Part shown: positions 37,861 to 46,900 of the stretch, piece after piece
How positions within the stretch are numbered: the stretch's first letter is position 1
How the letters are laid out: each line of letters opens with the position of its first letter
Source of the DNA: a virus
Direction: 5' to 3' (one strand)
Length of the DNA stretch: 64,000 nt
IMG/VR virus record: IMGVR_UViG_3300036852_000741
Span: 1 to 64,000 of that record
Position numbers and translations under genes: made by a program
Notes under the pieces: model-generated
The model's input: only the letters and a program-made list of their open reading frames with translations
Told to the model about the DNA's origin: nothing
Databases searched by the model: none

Positions 37861-37904
37861 TAGCTCACGATGTGTGCTATCCTTGGGGTGGTGCTGAGAG
37901 GCAC
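37861..37904 (+). promoter_or_regulatory. Dyad promoter with GAGA-loop hairpin
   Basis: TAGCTCACGATGTGTGCTA, TATCCT (37878-37883), hairpin GTGCT-GAGA-GGCAC (37891-37904), then TTCCCGACCAAGGAGG. Confidence 0.9.
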
Positions 37905-37931
37905 GATTCCCGACCAAGGAGGCAAGGTCCA

Positions 37932-38150
37932 GTGGAGAAGGTCATCACCGTGCGCCGCTCGCGGCGGACCGGGACGACTGTCGCGCTGATCGACAACCGC
38001 GATGAGTCCTTCGACGTGGGCGGTCTGCCGTGGATCACGCTCTGCGAGGACCACGGCAACTACTGCGAGCACGAGACGCGCAAGCTCGCGGAGAGTCACG
38101 CGCCTGAGCCCGACCAGTGGTGCGCGGGCTGTCAGGGGGGCGAGGCATGA
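37932..38150 (+). CDS. Hypothetical Cys-rich protein, 72 aa
   Basis: Pattern CEDHGNYCEHETRKLAESHA then WCAGCQGG, common in small actinophage zinc proteins. GTG start eight bases after AAGGAGG. Confidence 0.75.
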   Translation: MEKVITVRRSRRTGTTVALIDNRDESFDVGGLPWITLCEDHGNYCEHETRKLAESHAPEPDQWCAGCQGGEA

Positions 38151-38488
38151 CAAAGCTCATCAAGGACCTGCCCAACGCCAACATGCTGGTCGAACTCTCC
38201 GGCGGCGGTGAGGCCACGCTGTCGCGCATGGATGGCAGGTGGGCGGTGGCGCGCCGGGACTACTACACCGGCGCTTTCCTGATGGCCACCAGCGGTGATC
38301 GCCGGGCGGCGCGCAGGACCGTCGAGGCGTGGGCCAACGGCGAGGGCCGCGCGGAACTGGACAGGCGCTTCCGTGCCAACCGCATCGCCTACAACAAGCG
38401 CCGGATCGAGGAGCTACAGCGCAACCTGCGCGATCGCGAGGCGAAGCTCGCCAGGCTCATCGAGGAGGAGGAAGGCGCTGATGTATGA
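38147..38488 (+). CDS. Hypothetical coiled-coil protein, 113 aa
   Basis: Unknown. Beta-like N-terminal half (LVELSGGGEATLSRMDGRWA) and a C-terminal helix (RRIEELQRNLRDREAKLARL) ending in Glu. ATGA overlap. Confidence 0.75.
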   Translation: MTKLIKDLPNANMLVELSGGGEATLSRMDGRWAVARRDYYTGAFLMATSGDRRAARRTVEAWANGEGRAELDRRFRANRIAYNKRRIEELQRNLRDREAKLARLIEEEEGADV

Positions 38489-38510
38489 CCCCGACCAAGG
38501 AGGCAGTGAG

Positions 38511-38813
38511 ATGACGACCACGCTGAATGCCACCGAGCGTGGCGTGATGGACGCGCTGATCGCCTGGTGCGAGGCGAACCCTCGCAGCGCCGCGCGGATC
38601 GTCTGGGCGGATGGCCGTAGGCACACCGGCTACCTGACGGTGACCCGCCTCAGCGATGGGCGGGTCTCCGTGAGCGTGCGCAACTCCGATCGTCTGCACG
38701 GCCAGTATCGAACCGTGAGCGATTGGATGCTTGCGGGCGAGCAGTTGCAGATCAAGGTGGGCGCTCGCTATCGCCCTGCCCCGGAGGTCATTCTAGCTCA
38801 CGATGTGTGCTAA
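38511..38813 (+). CDS. Hypothetical protein, 100 aa, ends inside an operator
   Basis: Unknown alpha/beta protein (GVMDALIAWCEANPRSAARI, HTGYLTVTRLSDGRVSVSVR). The last residues LAHDVC and the TAA stop are encoded by the next dyad operator, so the operator sequence is translated here. The start-associated sequence precedes its ATG although no dyad lies upstream. Confidence 0.75.
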   Translation: MTTTLNATERGVMDALIAWCEANPRSAARIVWADGRRHTGYLTVTRLSDGRVSVSVRNSDRLHGQYRTVSDWMLAGEQLQIKVGARYRPAPEVILAHDVC

Positions 38814-38816
38814 GCT
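38794..38816 (+). promoter_or_regulatory. Dyad promoter lying inside a coding end
   Basis: TAGCTCACGATGTGTGCTA with TAAGCT (38811-38816); the stop codon TAA of the upstream gene overlaps the -10. AACCCCGACCAAGGAGG follows. Confidence 0.85.
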
Positions 38817-38852
38817 GTAGGTAGGCAAGAACCCCGACCAAGGAGGCAAGCG

Positions 38853-39428
38853 ATGGACTATTCGACTCTCGACCTGCGCTTCGGCCACACGAGCGCGGAG
38901 ACCGCCCTGGCGGTCGAGGACTATCCGTACGGTTTCCATCTGCGGACGACGATCCGCTACTGGATCGAGTCGAAGGCCAAGCATGGCGACCGGCTCGTCT
39001 CGCAGACCCTGAATCCGAAGACGGGCCGCTGGAACAAGCCCAAGGCTGGGACGTACTCCACGCTCCAGGTCCTCTACGTCAACGAGGAGGGGCACGTCAA
39101 GACGGTCGGCCTGGGCACCTGGCCCGACGAGGATCAGATTGCCCGCTTCTGTGCGGCGGTCGGCGCCGAGCGGCTCAACGAGGTCCAGAAGCGCGAGCTT
39201 GCCGGCCTGATCGGGCGCACCCGGGTCTTCAAGCACGTGACCTGGAAGGCCGAGGGGCAGGGCACCTACAACCTCTCCGAGCCCGGCGAGCTTGAGCGCA
39301 TGAAGGCCGACGACGAGGCACGCAAGGACAAGGATGCCGAGCAGGCGGCGATCATGGAGCGCATCTGGAGGGCGTGTGCGGTCGAGGCCAGCCAGGCGCA
39401 TGAGGCGCTGACCGGAGGCGAGTCGTGA
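38853..39428 (+). CDS. Hypothetical protein, 191 aa
   Basis: Unknown, with GFHLRTTIRYWIESKAKHGD, NPKTGRWNKPKAGTYSTLQV and YVNEEGHVKTVGLGTW. A style I recall from actinophage proteins of unknown function in early regions. C-terminal helix charged. Start-associated sequence precedes the ATG. Confidence 0.8.
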   Translation: MDYSTLDLRFGHTSAETALAVEDYPYGFHLRTTIRYWIESKAKHGDRLVSQTLNPKTGRWNKPKAGTYSTLQVLYVNEEGHVKTVGLGTWPDEDQIARFCAAVGAERLNEVQKRELAGLIGRTRVFKHVTWKAEGQGTYNLSEPGELERMKADDEARKDKDAEQAAIMERIWRACAVEASQAHEALTGGES

Positions 39429-39607
39429 GCGTGAAGACCAGCGCCACCCGCTTCCACGCCGACGACGGACGACTGCTCGCCAGCGTCATCCGCATGGGCA
39501 ACTACCGCGTTCGGCTGTACGGCCCGGACGAGCAGGTCATCGAATACAGCGAATGGGCCACCAGGGACGCGGCCTTCAACGTCGCACGCCGCTACGCGCG
39601 CACGTAG
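39425..39607 (+). CDS. Hypothetical protein, 60 aa
   Basis: Unknown, small alpha/beta protein (GRLLASVIRMGNYRVRLYGP, WATRDAAFNVARRYART). GTG overlaps the previous stop as GTGA. Confidence 0.7.
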   Translation: MSVKTSATRFHADDGRLLASVIRMGNYRVRLYGPDEQVIEYSEWATRDAAFNVARRYART

Positions 39608-39633
39608 GACTAGAGCGTCGCCCAGCCTGGCGT

Positions 39634-39656
39634 CCGCTCACAATGTGGGCTAGTAT
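39634..39656 (+). promoter_or_regulatory. Degenerate dyad promoter
   Basis: CCGCTCACAATGTGGGCTA with TAGTAT (39651-39656). The downstream word is changed to TTCCCGGCCAGAGG. Confidence 0.65.
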
Positions 39657-39719
39657 CCGAAGTCGGGTTCCCGGCCAGAGGTAGACCGTATGCGGGCCTG
39701 GTTCCCGGAGGGAGAATCA

Positions 39720-40238
39720 ATGGCCAGGGTGCCAGTAGTGCCGAAGATGACGCCGGGGGCGGCCACGGCCACTCTCGTGCGTTCGCTAGAGCAAGCCCGC
39801 CGCGAGGTGGAGCGCCGCCGCGATGCCGTGCTGAACGAGATGAACCGCGAGATTCGAGCGCTCGACCGGGCGGTGAGGATTCTCCGGGGCGAGCGCCCGC
39901 TCGCAGACAAGTCCGATCCGGTGAAGATCGCCGGTCGCAAGAACGTCGAGGCGGTCCGCGAGTACCTGTGCCAGCGAGAGGCGGCCAGCCAGGCGGCCAT
40001 CGGCAAGGCGTTGGACCTCAACAGCGGCACGCTGTCCTGGGTGATGAAGGCCCTCCAGGAGGAGGGCAGCGTCAAGCCGACAGGCCGTGAGGGGCGCTCG
40101 CGTGTGTGGAGCTACATCGGCTTGCCGGTGGTCCTCAAGGGCGGAGGCGCGGAGGGGAGCGCGACGGGAAGCGGGGAGCGTGACTCCCGTCCTAGTGCGC
40201 AGGGCGTGAGCCGGCCGGGCCGCCGCCGGGCCAGCTAG
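39720..40238 (+). CDS. Coiled-coil plus winged-helix protein, 172 aa
   Basis: Residues 12-55 form a basic coiled coil (VRSLEQARREVERRRDAVLN). Residues about 75-125 look like a wHTH: KNVEAVREYLCQREAASQAA, IGKALDLNSGTLSWVMKALQ, EEGSVKPTGREGRSRVW. The tail is Gly/Ser/Arg-rich. Same overall plan as the protein at 57508-58035. ATG is set by GGAGGGAG; an upstream ATG at 39690 is less likely. Confidence 0.7.
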   Translation: MARVPVVPKMTPGAATATLVRSLEQARREVERRRDAVLNEMNREIRALDRAVRILRGERPLADKSDPVKIAGRKNVEAVREYLCQREAASQAAIGKALDLNSGTLSWVMKALQEEGSVKPTGREGRSRVWSYIGLPVVLKGGGAEGSATGSGERDSRPSAQGVSRPGRRRAS

Positions 40239-40241
40239 AGT
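40236..40241 (+). promoter_or_regulatory. Leaderless-type -10 box TAGAGT
   Basis: TAGAGT, eight bases before a GTG; its TAG is also the upstream stop codon. Confidence 0.55.
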
Positions 40242-40249
40242 CCGGCGGC

Positions 40250-40447
40250 GTGGAGGACTCCGAGGTAGCCGCGCTCGTCCGCGAGGTCGCCGCAAGACGT
40301 GAGCAAGTCCTCGCCCTGGGGCGCGAGCGGGACTGGTACCGCGAGCGCTACGATCGTGCGCTTGCCCTGCTGCTGCGCATCGAGCGCTGCGATGCCTGGG
40401 GGCCGCTGGTACGCGAGTGGCTGTGTGCTGAGGAGGCGCTGTCGTGA
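40250..40447 (+). CDS. Helical hypothetical protein, 65 aa
   Basis: Unknown, a single long charged helix (VAALVREVAARREQVLALGR). No ribosome site; probably leaderless. Confidence 0.65.
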   Translation: MEDSEVAALVREVAARREQVLALGRERDWYRERYDRALALLLRIERCDAWGPLVREWLCAEEALS

Positions 40448-40614
40448 GTGGGTCCGCTGTCCCCTGGTACCACGAGGTCGTTGCCACGTGCCCCGTGTGC
40501 GGCAGGCCGGTGCACCGTGACGATCCGAGGGCGCTGGAGATTCGCGAGAAGGACGACACCCGGCTGCGGCGGCTCGGGCATCTGCGCTGCGTGCGCCCGG
40601 ACTGGAAGCCATGA
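40444..40614 (+). CDS. Zinc-ribbon protein, 56 aa
   Basis: TCPVCGRPVHRDDPRALEIR and a later GHLRCVRPDWKP give a CxxC...H...C site. GTG overlaps the previous stop as GTGA. Confidence 0.65.
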   Translation: MSGSAVPWYHEVVATCPVCGRPVHRDDPRALEIREKDDTRLRRLGHLRCVRPDWKP

Positions 40615-40617
40615 GAC

Positions 40618-40809
40618 ATGGACGAGACGGACGCCCAAGCGCAGCGACGCAGGCGCGCCGCGCACCGCAGTCGCCACTATGACTATCGCTCTGGCCGCTA
40701 CCTCTATCTCGTGGGGTGTGAGGCGAAGCTAGCCAGGAACCGTGGGCCTGGGGTGCGATGGTGGTACGTCTCGGGCCCAGGCGCGGCGTCGCCCACCAGT
40801 TCGGCGTGA
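40618..40809 (+). CDS. Arg-rich hypothetical protein, 63 aa
   Basis: Unknown, basic (QRRRRAAHRSRHYDYRSGRY). Three bases after the previous stop; weak ribosome site. Confidence 0.55.
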   Translation: MDETDAQAQRRRRAAHRSRHYDYRSGRYLYLVGCEAKLARNRGPGVRWWYVSGPGAASPTSSA

Positions 40810-40834
40810 TGTAGTGGCCAGGCCGGGCGGGGGG

Positions 40835-40840
40835 TAACCT
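40835..40840 (+). promoter_or_regulatory. Leaderless-type -10 box TAACCT
   Basis: TAACCT preceded by GGGGGG, seven bases before an ATG. First gene of the run leading to the portal. Confidence 0.65.
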
Positions 40841-40847
40841 CAGACCC

Positions 40848-41123
40848 ATGGCGGCATACGCCACGGTCAACGAGAGGCTGCCCCGGCCGGCCAGGCTCAT
40901 CGACCAGGCGGATGTCATCTGCCCGGCTGGGTGTGTCGCCAGGGCGGGGGGTGGCGTGCTGTGCCGGATCGAGGGGGACGTGATCGACGCGCGGCTCAAC
41001 CCCCTGTCGGTCGGGGACTTCTGCCTGGGCGACTACCAGTCTTGTCCGACCTGGAGGGCACACAAGAACGCCATCAGTGCCGGCAGCGAGCGGGCCTTCC
41101 GGGAGGCGCTGGGCACGAGGTGA
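40848..41123 (+). CDS. Cys-rich hypothetical protein, 91 aa, leaderless
   Basis: VICPAGCVARAGGGVLCRIE and GDFCLGDYQSCPTWR suggest a compact metal site. Unknown family. Starts the late-type operon that contains the portal gene. Confidence 0.7.
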   Translation: MAAYATVNERLPRPARLIDQADVICPAGCVARAGGGVLCRIEGDVIDARLNPLSVGDFCLGDYQSCPTWRAHKNAISAGSERAFREALGTR

Positions 41124-41127
41124 CCGC

Positions 41128-41328
41128 ATGTCCACCTACATCCGTCAGGGCGACTACCTCACGAACGGTCGGCGGCTGGTCCAGGTGCAGATGCTGCTGC
41201 CCGACGGCGAGGCGCTGGTCGAAGACGCTCAGACCTATCGCGAGGAGCACATGAGCGCCCGCGAGCTAAGCACGTGGATGCCCCCTCGCGACTGGGCGCT
41301 GGCCCACCGACACCGAAAGGCGGCCTGA
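41128..41328 (+). CDS. Hypothetical protein, 66 aa
   Basis: Unknown, with TYIRQGDYLTNGRRLVQVQM, possibly a small barrel. ATG four bases after the previous stop. Confidence 0.7.
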   Translation: MSTYIRQGDYLTNGRRLVQVQMLLPDGEALVEDAQTYREEHMSARELSTWMPPRDWALAHRHRKAA

Positions 41329-41331
41329 GCC

Positions 41332-43323
41332 GTGGCACAACGCAAGGGGGGCTGGGTGACGCGGCTGCAAGAGGCCGTCGAGGAGAGGACGGGCTACACC
41401 GTCGCGGAGAAGGGGCGGCTCGACCTGCTGGAGGCGGCGGCGACGGAGGGCCGGGCGCTGCGCCGGGAACTGGACCTCATCGGCTGGAGCGTCCTCGACT
41501 ACCTCAGCGGGCAGCCCCAGGAATTGCGCTTCGAGGAGCGCAAGAAGATGGCCCAGCAGGCGCGCATGGTCTGGGCCCAGGACCCGCAGGCCGGCGCGGC
41601 GGTGGACCTCTCCAACGACTTCGTGTTCGGCCGCGGCGTGCCCAGGCCCAAGTGTCGCGACGAGGCGGTGCAGGAGGTCGTGGACGAGGCGTGGGCCGAT
41701 CCCGACAACCAGGCTGTGCTGACCTCTTACGAGGCCCAGATCGCGCTCAACACCGACCTGGAGCTTCAGAGCAACCTCTTTTTGCTGATGTTCGACGGCG
41801 GCGAGGATGGCAAGGTCAAGCTCGGGCTGCTGGATCACGACACGGTGGAGAACGCGGTGCGCGATCCGCAAAACCGCCTGCGGGTCCTCTACTACGTCGC
41901 CAAGACGCGCCACTTCGAGTGGGACTTCACCCACGATCGCCCCGCTCTGCCGGGTGCCGGCGGCAAGCCGCTGGTGTCCAAGACGATGTACTACGACCAC
42001 TGGCGCAACGTGGCCGACGCCGAGGAGGAGGAACGAGAGGAGCCGCTTCCCAAGCCGCCCAAGGAGAAGCACGCTGACGGCAAGGTGCGCCACGTGGCCG
42101 TCAACCGCACCGCGGAGATGGCCTTCGGGGTGCCGCGGATGCGGCGCACGATCCGCTGGTTCACGGCATACAACGACCTGCTCAAGGCGCGCGTGGACAT
42201 GGCGCAGGCCGCCGCCGCGTTCATCATGAAGCGCAAGGTCCAGGGGACGCCGACGCAGCTTGCCAAGCTGGCCGCCAAGGCGGTGTCGCGGAGGAGTGAC
42301 CTGGCGGAGAGCGGCACGCTGACGGGCCCCCGGCCGGCGTCGGTGCTCAGCGAGTCAGAGACCGTCGAGCACGAGCCGCTGAGCCTGGACTCGGGCGCCG
42401 CCAACGCCGCCCAGGACGCGCAGATGATCCGCGCGCAGGTGAGTGCCGCCACCCACTTCCCGCAGCATTACTTCGGCGGTGAGCCCGGCAGTTTGGCCGG
42501 GGCCACCGCCGCCGAGCTTCCGGTCATCAAGCACATCGAGGGGCGCCAGGAGGTGTGGGAGGGCGTCTTCCGCTGGTTCATCGACCGGGTGATCGAGAAG
42601 GCGGTGGACGACGGGCGCCTGGATCGCTACATCGAGGGCGAGGCGGCCGGGGGGCAGGGAGCCGAGGCGATCGGCAGCCCGAACGGCGGAGCGCCGGAGT
42701 GGGCGCCGGACCTGGGCGCACCGGCAGGCTCGCCGTATCTGGGCGAGGCCCACGAGGACCAGGCCGACGACGAGCGCTCGACCGAGCGCGACCTGTCCTA
42801 CGAGTTCTCGATGCCCAACGCGCTCAAGCGGATGATGGCCGACCTGGTGGGCGCGGTGACCAACATCGCGCGCACCTTCGACCCCAACAACACCAACGTC
42901 GAACTGAGCCGCATCCTGCTGGCGATCGTGCTGGGGGAGGGCCTGGAGGTCGAGGACCCGCAGGGCCTGGTGGAGCGCATCTTCCCCGAGGACTACGTGG
43001 ACCCGGCGGTCGCAGCGGCGCAGGCGGCAGCCCAAGGCGGCGGCCCTCCGGGCGAAGGAGAGCCGCCGACGGCCACGGGCGCCGACGGCGAGCAGCACGG
43101 GGCAGGCAACCCATACGGGGCACCCATGAACTCGCCGTACCCCGAGGAGATGGCGCAGGGGCTCAGCGAGGCGCGCTTCGGCGACCTCTCCGACGTGCTC
43201 CAGGTACGTCAGCGCGGCCGGGTCACCGAGGTCGAAAGGATGTTCAACGAGGAGGTGCGATCCGTCGTAGACGAGGCATTGGCGGGCCTGCTCGCCGGTG
43301 CGTCAACCAACGGCAAGCACTAG
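41332..43323 (+). CDS. Portal protein, 663 aa
   Basis: Dodecameric ring through which DNA enters the head. Features of phage portals: ELRFEERKKMAQQARMVWAQ, AGAAVDLSNDFVFGRGVPRP, DTVENAVRDPQNRLRVLYYV, a long central helix region MRRTIRWFTAYNDLLKARVD, and HFPQHYFGGEPGSLAGATAA where portals have the conserved GD/GGE-LAGAT segment. The C-terminal 150 residues are Gly/Pro-rich with a last helix. Follows terminase by 11 kb of accessory genes, an unusual separation. Confidence 0.85.
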   Translation: MAQRKGGWVTRLQEAVEERTGYTVAEKGRLDLLEAAATEGRALRRELDLIGWSVLDYLSGQPQELRFEERKKMAQQARMVWAQDPQAGAAVDLSNDFVFGRGVPRPKCRDEAVQEVVDEAWADPDNQAVLTSYEAQIALNTDLELQSNLFLLMFDGGEDGKVKLGLLDHDTVENAVRDPQNRLRVLYYVAKTRHFEWDFTHDRPALPGAGGKPLVSKTMYYDHWRNVADAEEEEREEPLPKPPKEKHADGKVRHVAVNRTAEMAFGVPRMRRTIRWFTAYNDLLKARVDMAQAAAAFIMKRKVQGTPTQLAKLAAKAVSRRSDLAESGTLTGPRPASVLSESETVEHEPLSLDSGAANAAQDAQMIRAQVSAATHFPQHYFGGEPGSLAGATAAELPVIKHIEGRQEVWEGVFRWFIDRVIEKAVDDGRLDRYIEGEAAGGQGAEAIGSPNGGAPEWAPDLGAPAGSPYLGEAHEDQADDERSTERDLSYEFSMPNALKRMMADLVGAVTNIARTFDPNNTNVELSRILLAIVLGEGLEVEDPQGLVERIFPEDYVDPAVAAAQAAAQGGGPPGEGEPPTATGADGEQHGAGNPYGAPMNSPYPEEMAQGLSEARFGDLSDVLQVRQRGRVTEVERMFNEEVRSVVDEALAGLLAGASTNGKH

Positions 43324-43335
43324 GAGGGCATGGGA

Positions 43336-43521
43336 ATGCTTGCGCTCTCTCGCGCCGATACCGTCTCGGTCGAGGCGCTGCTCGTGGGCCTGCTCGTCAC
43401 GGTTCTCGTGGCGGCGGTCGTGTACTTCGGAGGACGGGAGGTGGCCCCGCGGTGGGCGGGAGGCGGCGCCTTCATCGTCCTGCTCGTCGGCTGCCTGCTG
43501 ACGCTGCTCGCTGCGCTGTAG
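43336..43521 (+). CDS. Two-helix membrane protein, 61 aa
   Basis: Helices EALLVGLLVTVLVAAVVYFG and GGAFIVLLVGCLLTLLAAL with a charged loop REVAPRW, a holin-like layout, but it is far from any lysis gene. ATG 43336 is better spaced from AGGAGGG than ATG 43330. Confidence 0.65.
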   Translation: MLALSRADTVSVEALLVGLLVTVLVAAVVYFGGREVAPRWAGGGAFIVLLVGCLLTLLAAL

Positions 43522-43542
43522 AGGGGAACGGGGTGTTTGAGC

Positions 43543-43722
43543 ATGGTCTTTTTCAGCACGGAGACGCCGGGGATCGTGGGCTTCGCGGTGCACGTAGGGC
43601 CACTGGCGGTGTGCCTTGCCCTGGGCCATATCCCCACCATGGAAGCGGTTGGCGCGGCCGTAGACTCCGGGGCAGATGGCGTTCCCTCGCGAACTCGGGG
43701 TAGCTCTAGCCGCGTTGCCTAG
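43543..43722 (+). CDS. Possible small membrane protein, 59 aa
   Basis: Hydrophobic N-terminal half (GIVGFAVHVGPLAVCLALGH) and a polar Ser/Arg tail. The ribosome site is weak and nothing else supports it, so it may be spurious. Confidence 0.35.
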   Translation: MVFFSTETPGIVGFAVHVGPLAVCLALGHIPTMEAVGAAVDSGADGVPSRTRGSSSRVA

Positions 43723-43730
43723 ACCACCAG

Positions 43731-43775
43731 GGGTGGGGACCGACGCGGTGGCGTCCTGGTATTCGGTCCCCACCC
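43731..43775 (+). terminator. 13-bp stem-loop followed by CCCTTTCTC
   Basis: GGGTGGGGACCGA (43731-43743) pairs perfectly with TCGGTCCCCACCC (43763-43775). GGCCCTTTCTC follows. Likely ends the portal transcript or separates it from the next gene. Confidence 0.6.
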
Positions 43776-43795
43776 GGCCCTTTCTCGCATGTTTG

Positions 43796-43912
43796 GTGCG
43801 CGGGCATGACTGGACTCAGCAGGCGCAGATAGACGCACCGTCGGGCCGGCGTTTCACGGTGTACCTGTGCGCCCAGTGCGGGGTGCGCATCCAGTACGAC
43901 GAGTCGTTCTGA
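43796..43912 (+). CDS. Short zinc-knuckle protein, about 38 aa
   Basis: Core GHDWTQQAQIDAPSGRRFTV and YLCAQCGVRIQYDESF, a GHxW...CxxCG pattern also seen in the 91-aa protein at 48.7 kb. The frame is open up to 43676, but that part would cross the stem-loop; GTG 43796 or TTG 43793 are used as starts here. The stop overlaps the next ATG as TGATG. Confidence 0.5.
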   Translation: MRGHDWTQQAQIDAPSGRRFTVYLCAQCGVRIQYDESF

Positions 43913-46900
43913 TGGCGGCGCGGCGCCCGCAGCCCGCACCACCGCCGAGCTTTGACCAGGCAGCCCAGGGGCAGGACGCCGGCTCGCTCAGTGCGCCGGT
44001 AGCCGGCCTCGCCGTCGGGGGTGTGGGCGCTGGTGCCGGAGTGGGCGCCGGCTACGTGGCGGGGGCCGTCACCGCCGCCGCGGGCGCTGCCGCGATCGCC
44101 AAGGCCACCAAGGCGATCCTCGCCGCGCTCGTGCGGTTCTTCAGGCGCAAGAACGCCGACGACCTGGTGTGGCTCGTGGGCGCCCTGCGCCAGGCCCGAG
44201 CGGCGGAGGGCGTCACCGACGACGAGCTACGCGCGATCGCCCGCGACGAAATCAAGCTGGAGCAGCAGTTTCAGAAGAAGGCGATGGCCCGCTGGGCCGC
44301 GGCGCTGCCCAGGCTCCTGGCGATCGCCGACCCGCAGGAGCGTAACTCCGCGATCGCCAAGTTCCAGGCCCTCGAACGCCACTATCTCAACCTGCGCCAG
44401 CAGGCGATGGTCACCCGCGCCGACTCCCGCATCGAGCAGCGCCTGCTCAAGGAGCTATCCCCCCGCGGCGCCTACTGGAAGCTGTCGCCCTTCGTGATGA
44501 AGTCCACCCCCGACTGCATCGCCCTCGCCGGCAAGGTGTGGCCGTGGAGCGTGATAGATGCCGTGGGCCCACCGCCCCGGCATTTTGGTTGCGCGTGCAC
44601 CCTCTACGGAGTGGACGAGGCCAAGGCCGCCGGCTGGATCACCGACGCCCAGGTCCCCACCGACGAGCACGCCGCGCTGCGCCAGGCCCGCGACCTCCTG
44701 CGCCGAGCCGAGAAGCTGGAGGAGGCCGTCGGCGAGCACTTCGACCACTGGGCGGCTTATCACGACGGTAAGACCGAGGACCCCCCCACCCGGGTTGCTG
44801 CCCTCGCGCTCGACCACTTTTTGGAGGAGGGCCACAAACCAAAAGCTACGCAGGCGGAGGAAGCGGCCTACGAGGAGCACCTCCACCCCCGAAACCGACT
44901 CGGGCGCTGGGCCGAGGTCCTCAAGTACAACCCCCACCTCCCCGGCGAGGCGCGCAACAGCCGCTACCGCGACGCCGAAGGCAAGCTCACCGGGCACATC
45001 GAGTACGGGCCGAAGTTCCTGGACCTCCCCGCCCGCCAGCAGGAGCACGTGCTCGCCCACGAGATAGGCCACGACCTGGACGACGACCTGCTGCGCGACC
45101 CGCACTCCTGGGTGTGGGACGAGTGGAACTGGGCCGACCGCGCCTTCGAGCACCTCATGGGCGGGCCGAACACCACCCCGGGCGAGCGCATCGCAGACGC
45201 CTACGCCGCCGCGTTCGTGGGCAGCGTCGAGGACGCCGTGCGCTGGCCGGCGGTGCTGCGCATCGCCCAAGAGGCCAAGGCGCGCGGGCTCCCGATCCAC
45301 GAGCGCATCGAGGCACTGCTGCCCGAGGAGCCCAACGACGAGCCCGGCGAGGTGCTGGCCGACCTGGACTGGCGCGCCGGCTACGAGGGGCGCAGGCGCT
45401 GGGAGGCGCTACCCGACGACGCCTGGGTGTGGCTGTTTCACGCCACCCGCCGTGAGGACGCCGAGGCGTTCGCGCAGCGCGGCATCGACCCGCTGGCCAA
45501 GCCGCGTTCGCTGGCGCGCGAGCGCTACGAGGCCGGCGAGCACGCCACCTTCCAGCCGGGTGCCGGCGTCGGCGGCGGCCTGTACGTCTCCCCCACCGCG
45601 CATGGCGCCAGCGGCTACGGCCGCGAGCTACTGGCGGTCAAGGTCCGCAAGCGCGACGTGATCGTGCCGCCCGAGCAGCACGGGGCGACGGTGGCGATGG
45701 CGCTGGGCGTCAGCGACGCGATGGTGGCCAGGGCGATCCCACCCGAGCACGTGCGACGCATCGAGACCGGTGGACGGGAGCTAGCGCCGGAGGCGGCAGC
45801 GGCGCTCCTGCGCGAGCCGAAGGCCGAGCCCGCCCGGCGACTGTACGGGGCGACCCCCGAGCGCCTGGCCGACTTCGCCGCGGCGCTGCACAGGCTGGAC
45901 CGGATCACCCGGGCGGACGTGGAGGCGGGGCGAGTGCCGGGCGTGGCGATGGGCGGGCTGGCCGCGGGCGTCGCGGGACGTGCGGACCTGGCGGAGGGGA
46001 CGATCACGCTCACCCCGAGCAGCTTCAACGCGGACGGCACGATCGACTCCGTGCACTTCGCCCACGAGGTCGGGCACTTCCTCGTGCACGCGGTCCTGCG
46101 TGACGGCAAGGTGCCACCCGAGCTTGAGGCGATGGCGGCGGGGCATGGTCGGGCCGAGGGGCGCTACGGCAAGATCGCCGGGGAGGGCGCCAGGCTGTTT
46201 GGGCCGGACGCCAAGCTGCCGGAGGAGTTCATCGCGGACTCCTACGCCGACCTGATCCACGGCCGAGCGGAGTTCTCCTACGTGCCGGGCCTGGACGGAC
46301 CCGATGATCCCGAGTCCCGCGAGGCGGCGCTGCGCGAGTTCGACGCCAGGCCGCAGACGCGGTGGCTGCGCTGGCTGGCGGGCGTGGCCGGGGAGCACGG
46401 CCTGCCCGACCGGGGCCTGTGGCGGTTCGTGCGCGACGAGGACGGCATCTACCGACTCGTGGCGCGTGAACTCCAGGAGGCCGAGTACGACGACACGCTG
46501 CACCCAAGGGGCCGCCTTGAGACGGTCGGGCATGAACTGCCACGGCTGGAGTGGGTGGACCCGCCGCCGCTCAAGCCCAGAACCGGCGAGCGCAAGGCGG
46601 GCGGTTTCACCGCGACCGGCCAGACGACTACCAAGCTCGGCGACCTGATCGAGGGCCTGCTTGTGGGCCAGCTTGGACTGCGGTCGCTGCTGCCGGAGGG
46701 CGGGCGCCAAAGCCCGCTGGACGCGGGGATTGGCGAGTGGGGCTTCGAGGTCAAGGTGGTCACGACGGCGGCGTCCGAACTGAAGATCAAGCCCAAGAAG
46801 CACGAGGTGGCGAGCAAGGTCGCCTACGCGCAGGAGAACGGGCTGACGGCGGCGTCGATGATCGTGGTGGTGGACGTGGACGCCAAGAGGGCGTGGGCCT

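Noticed and set aside
43336-43521. Holin
   Set aside because: Two-helix layout fits, but no endolysin or spanin is adjacent and many similar membrane peptides occur in this window.
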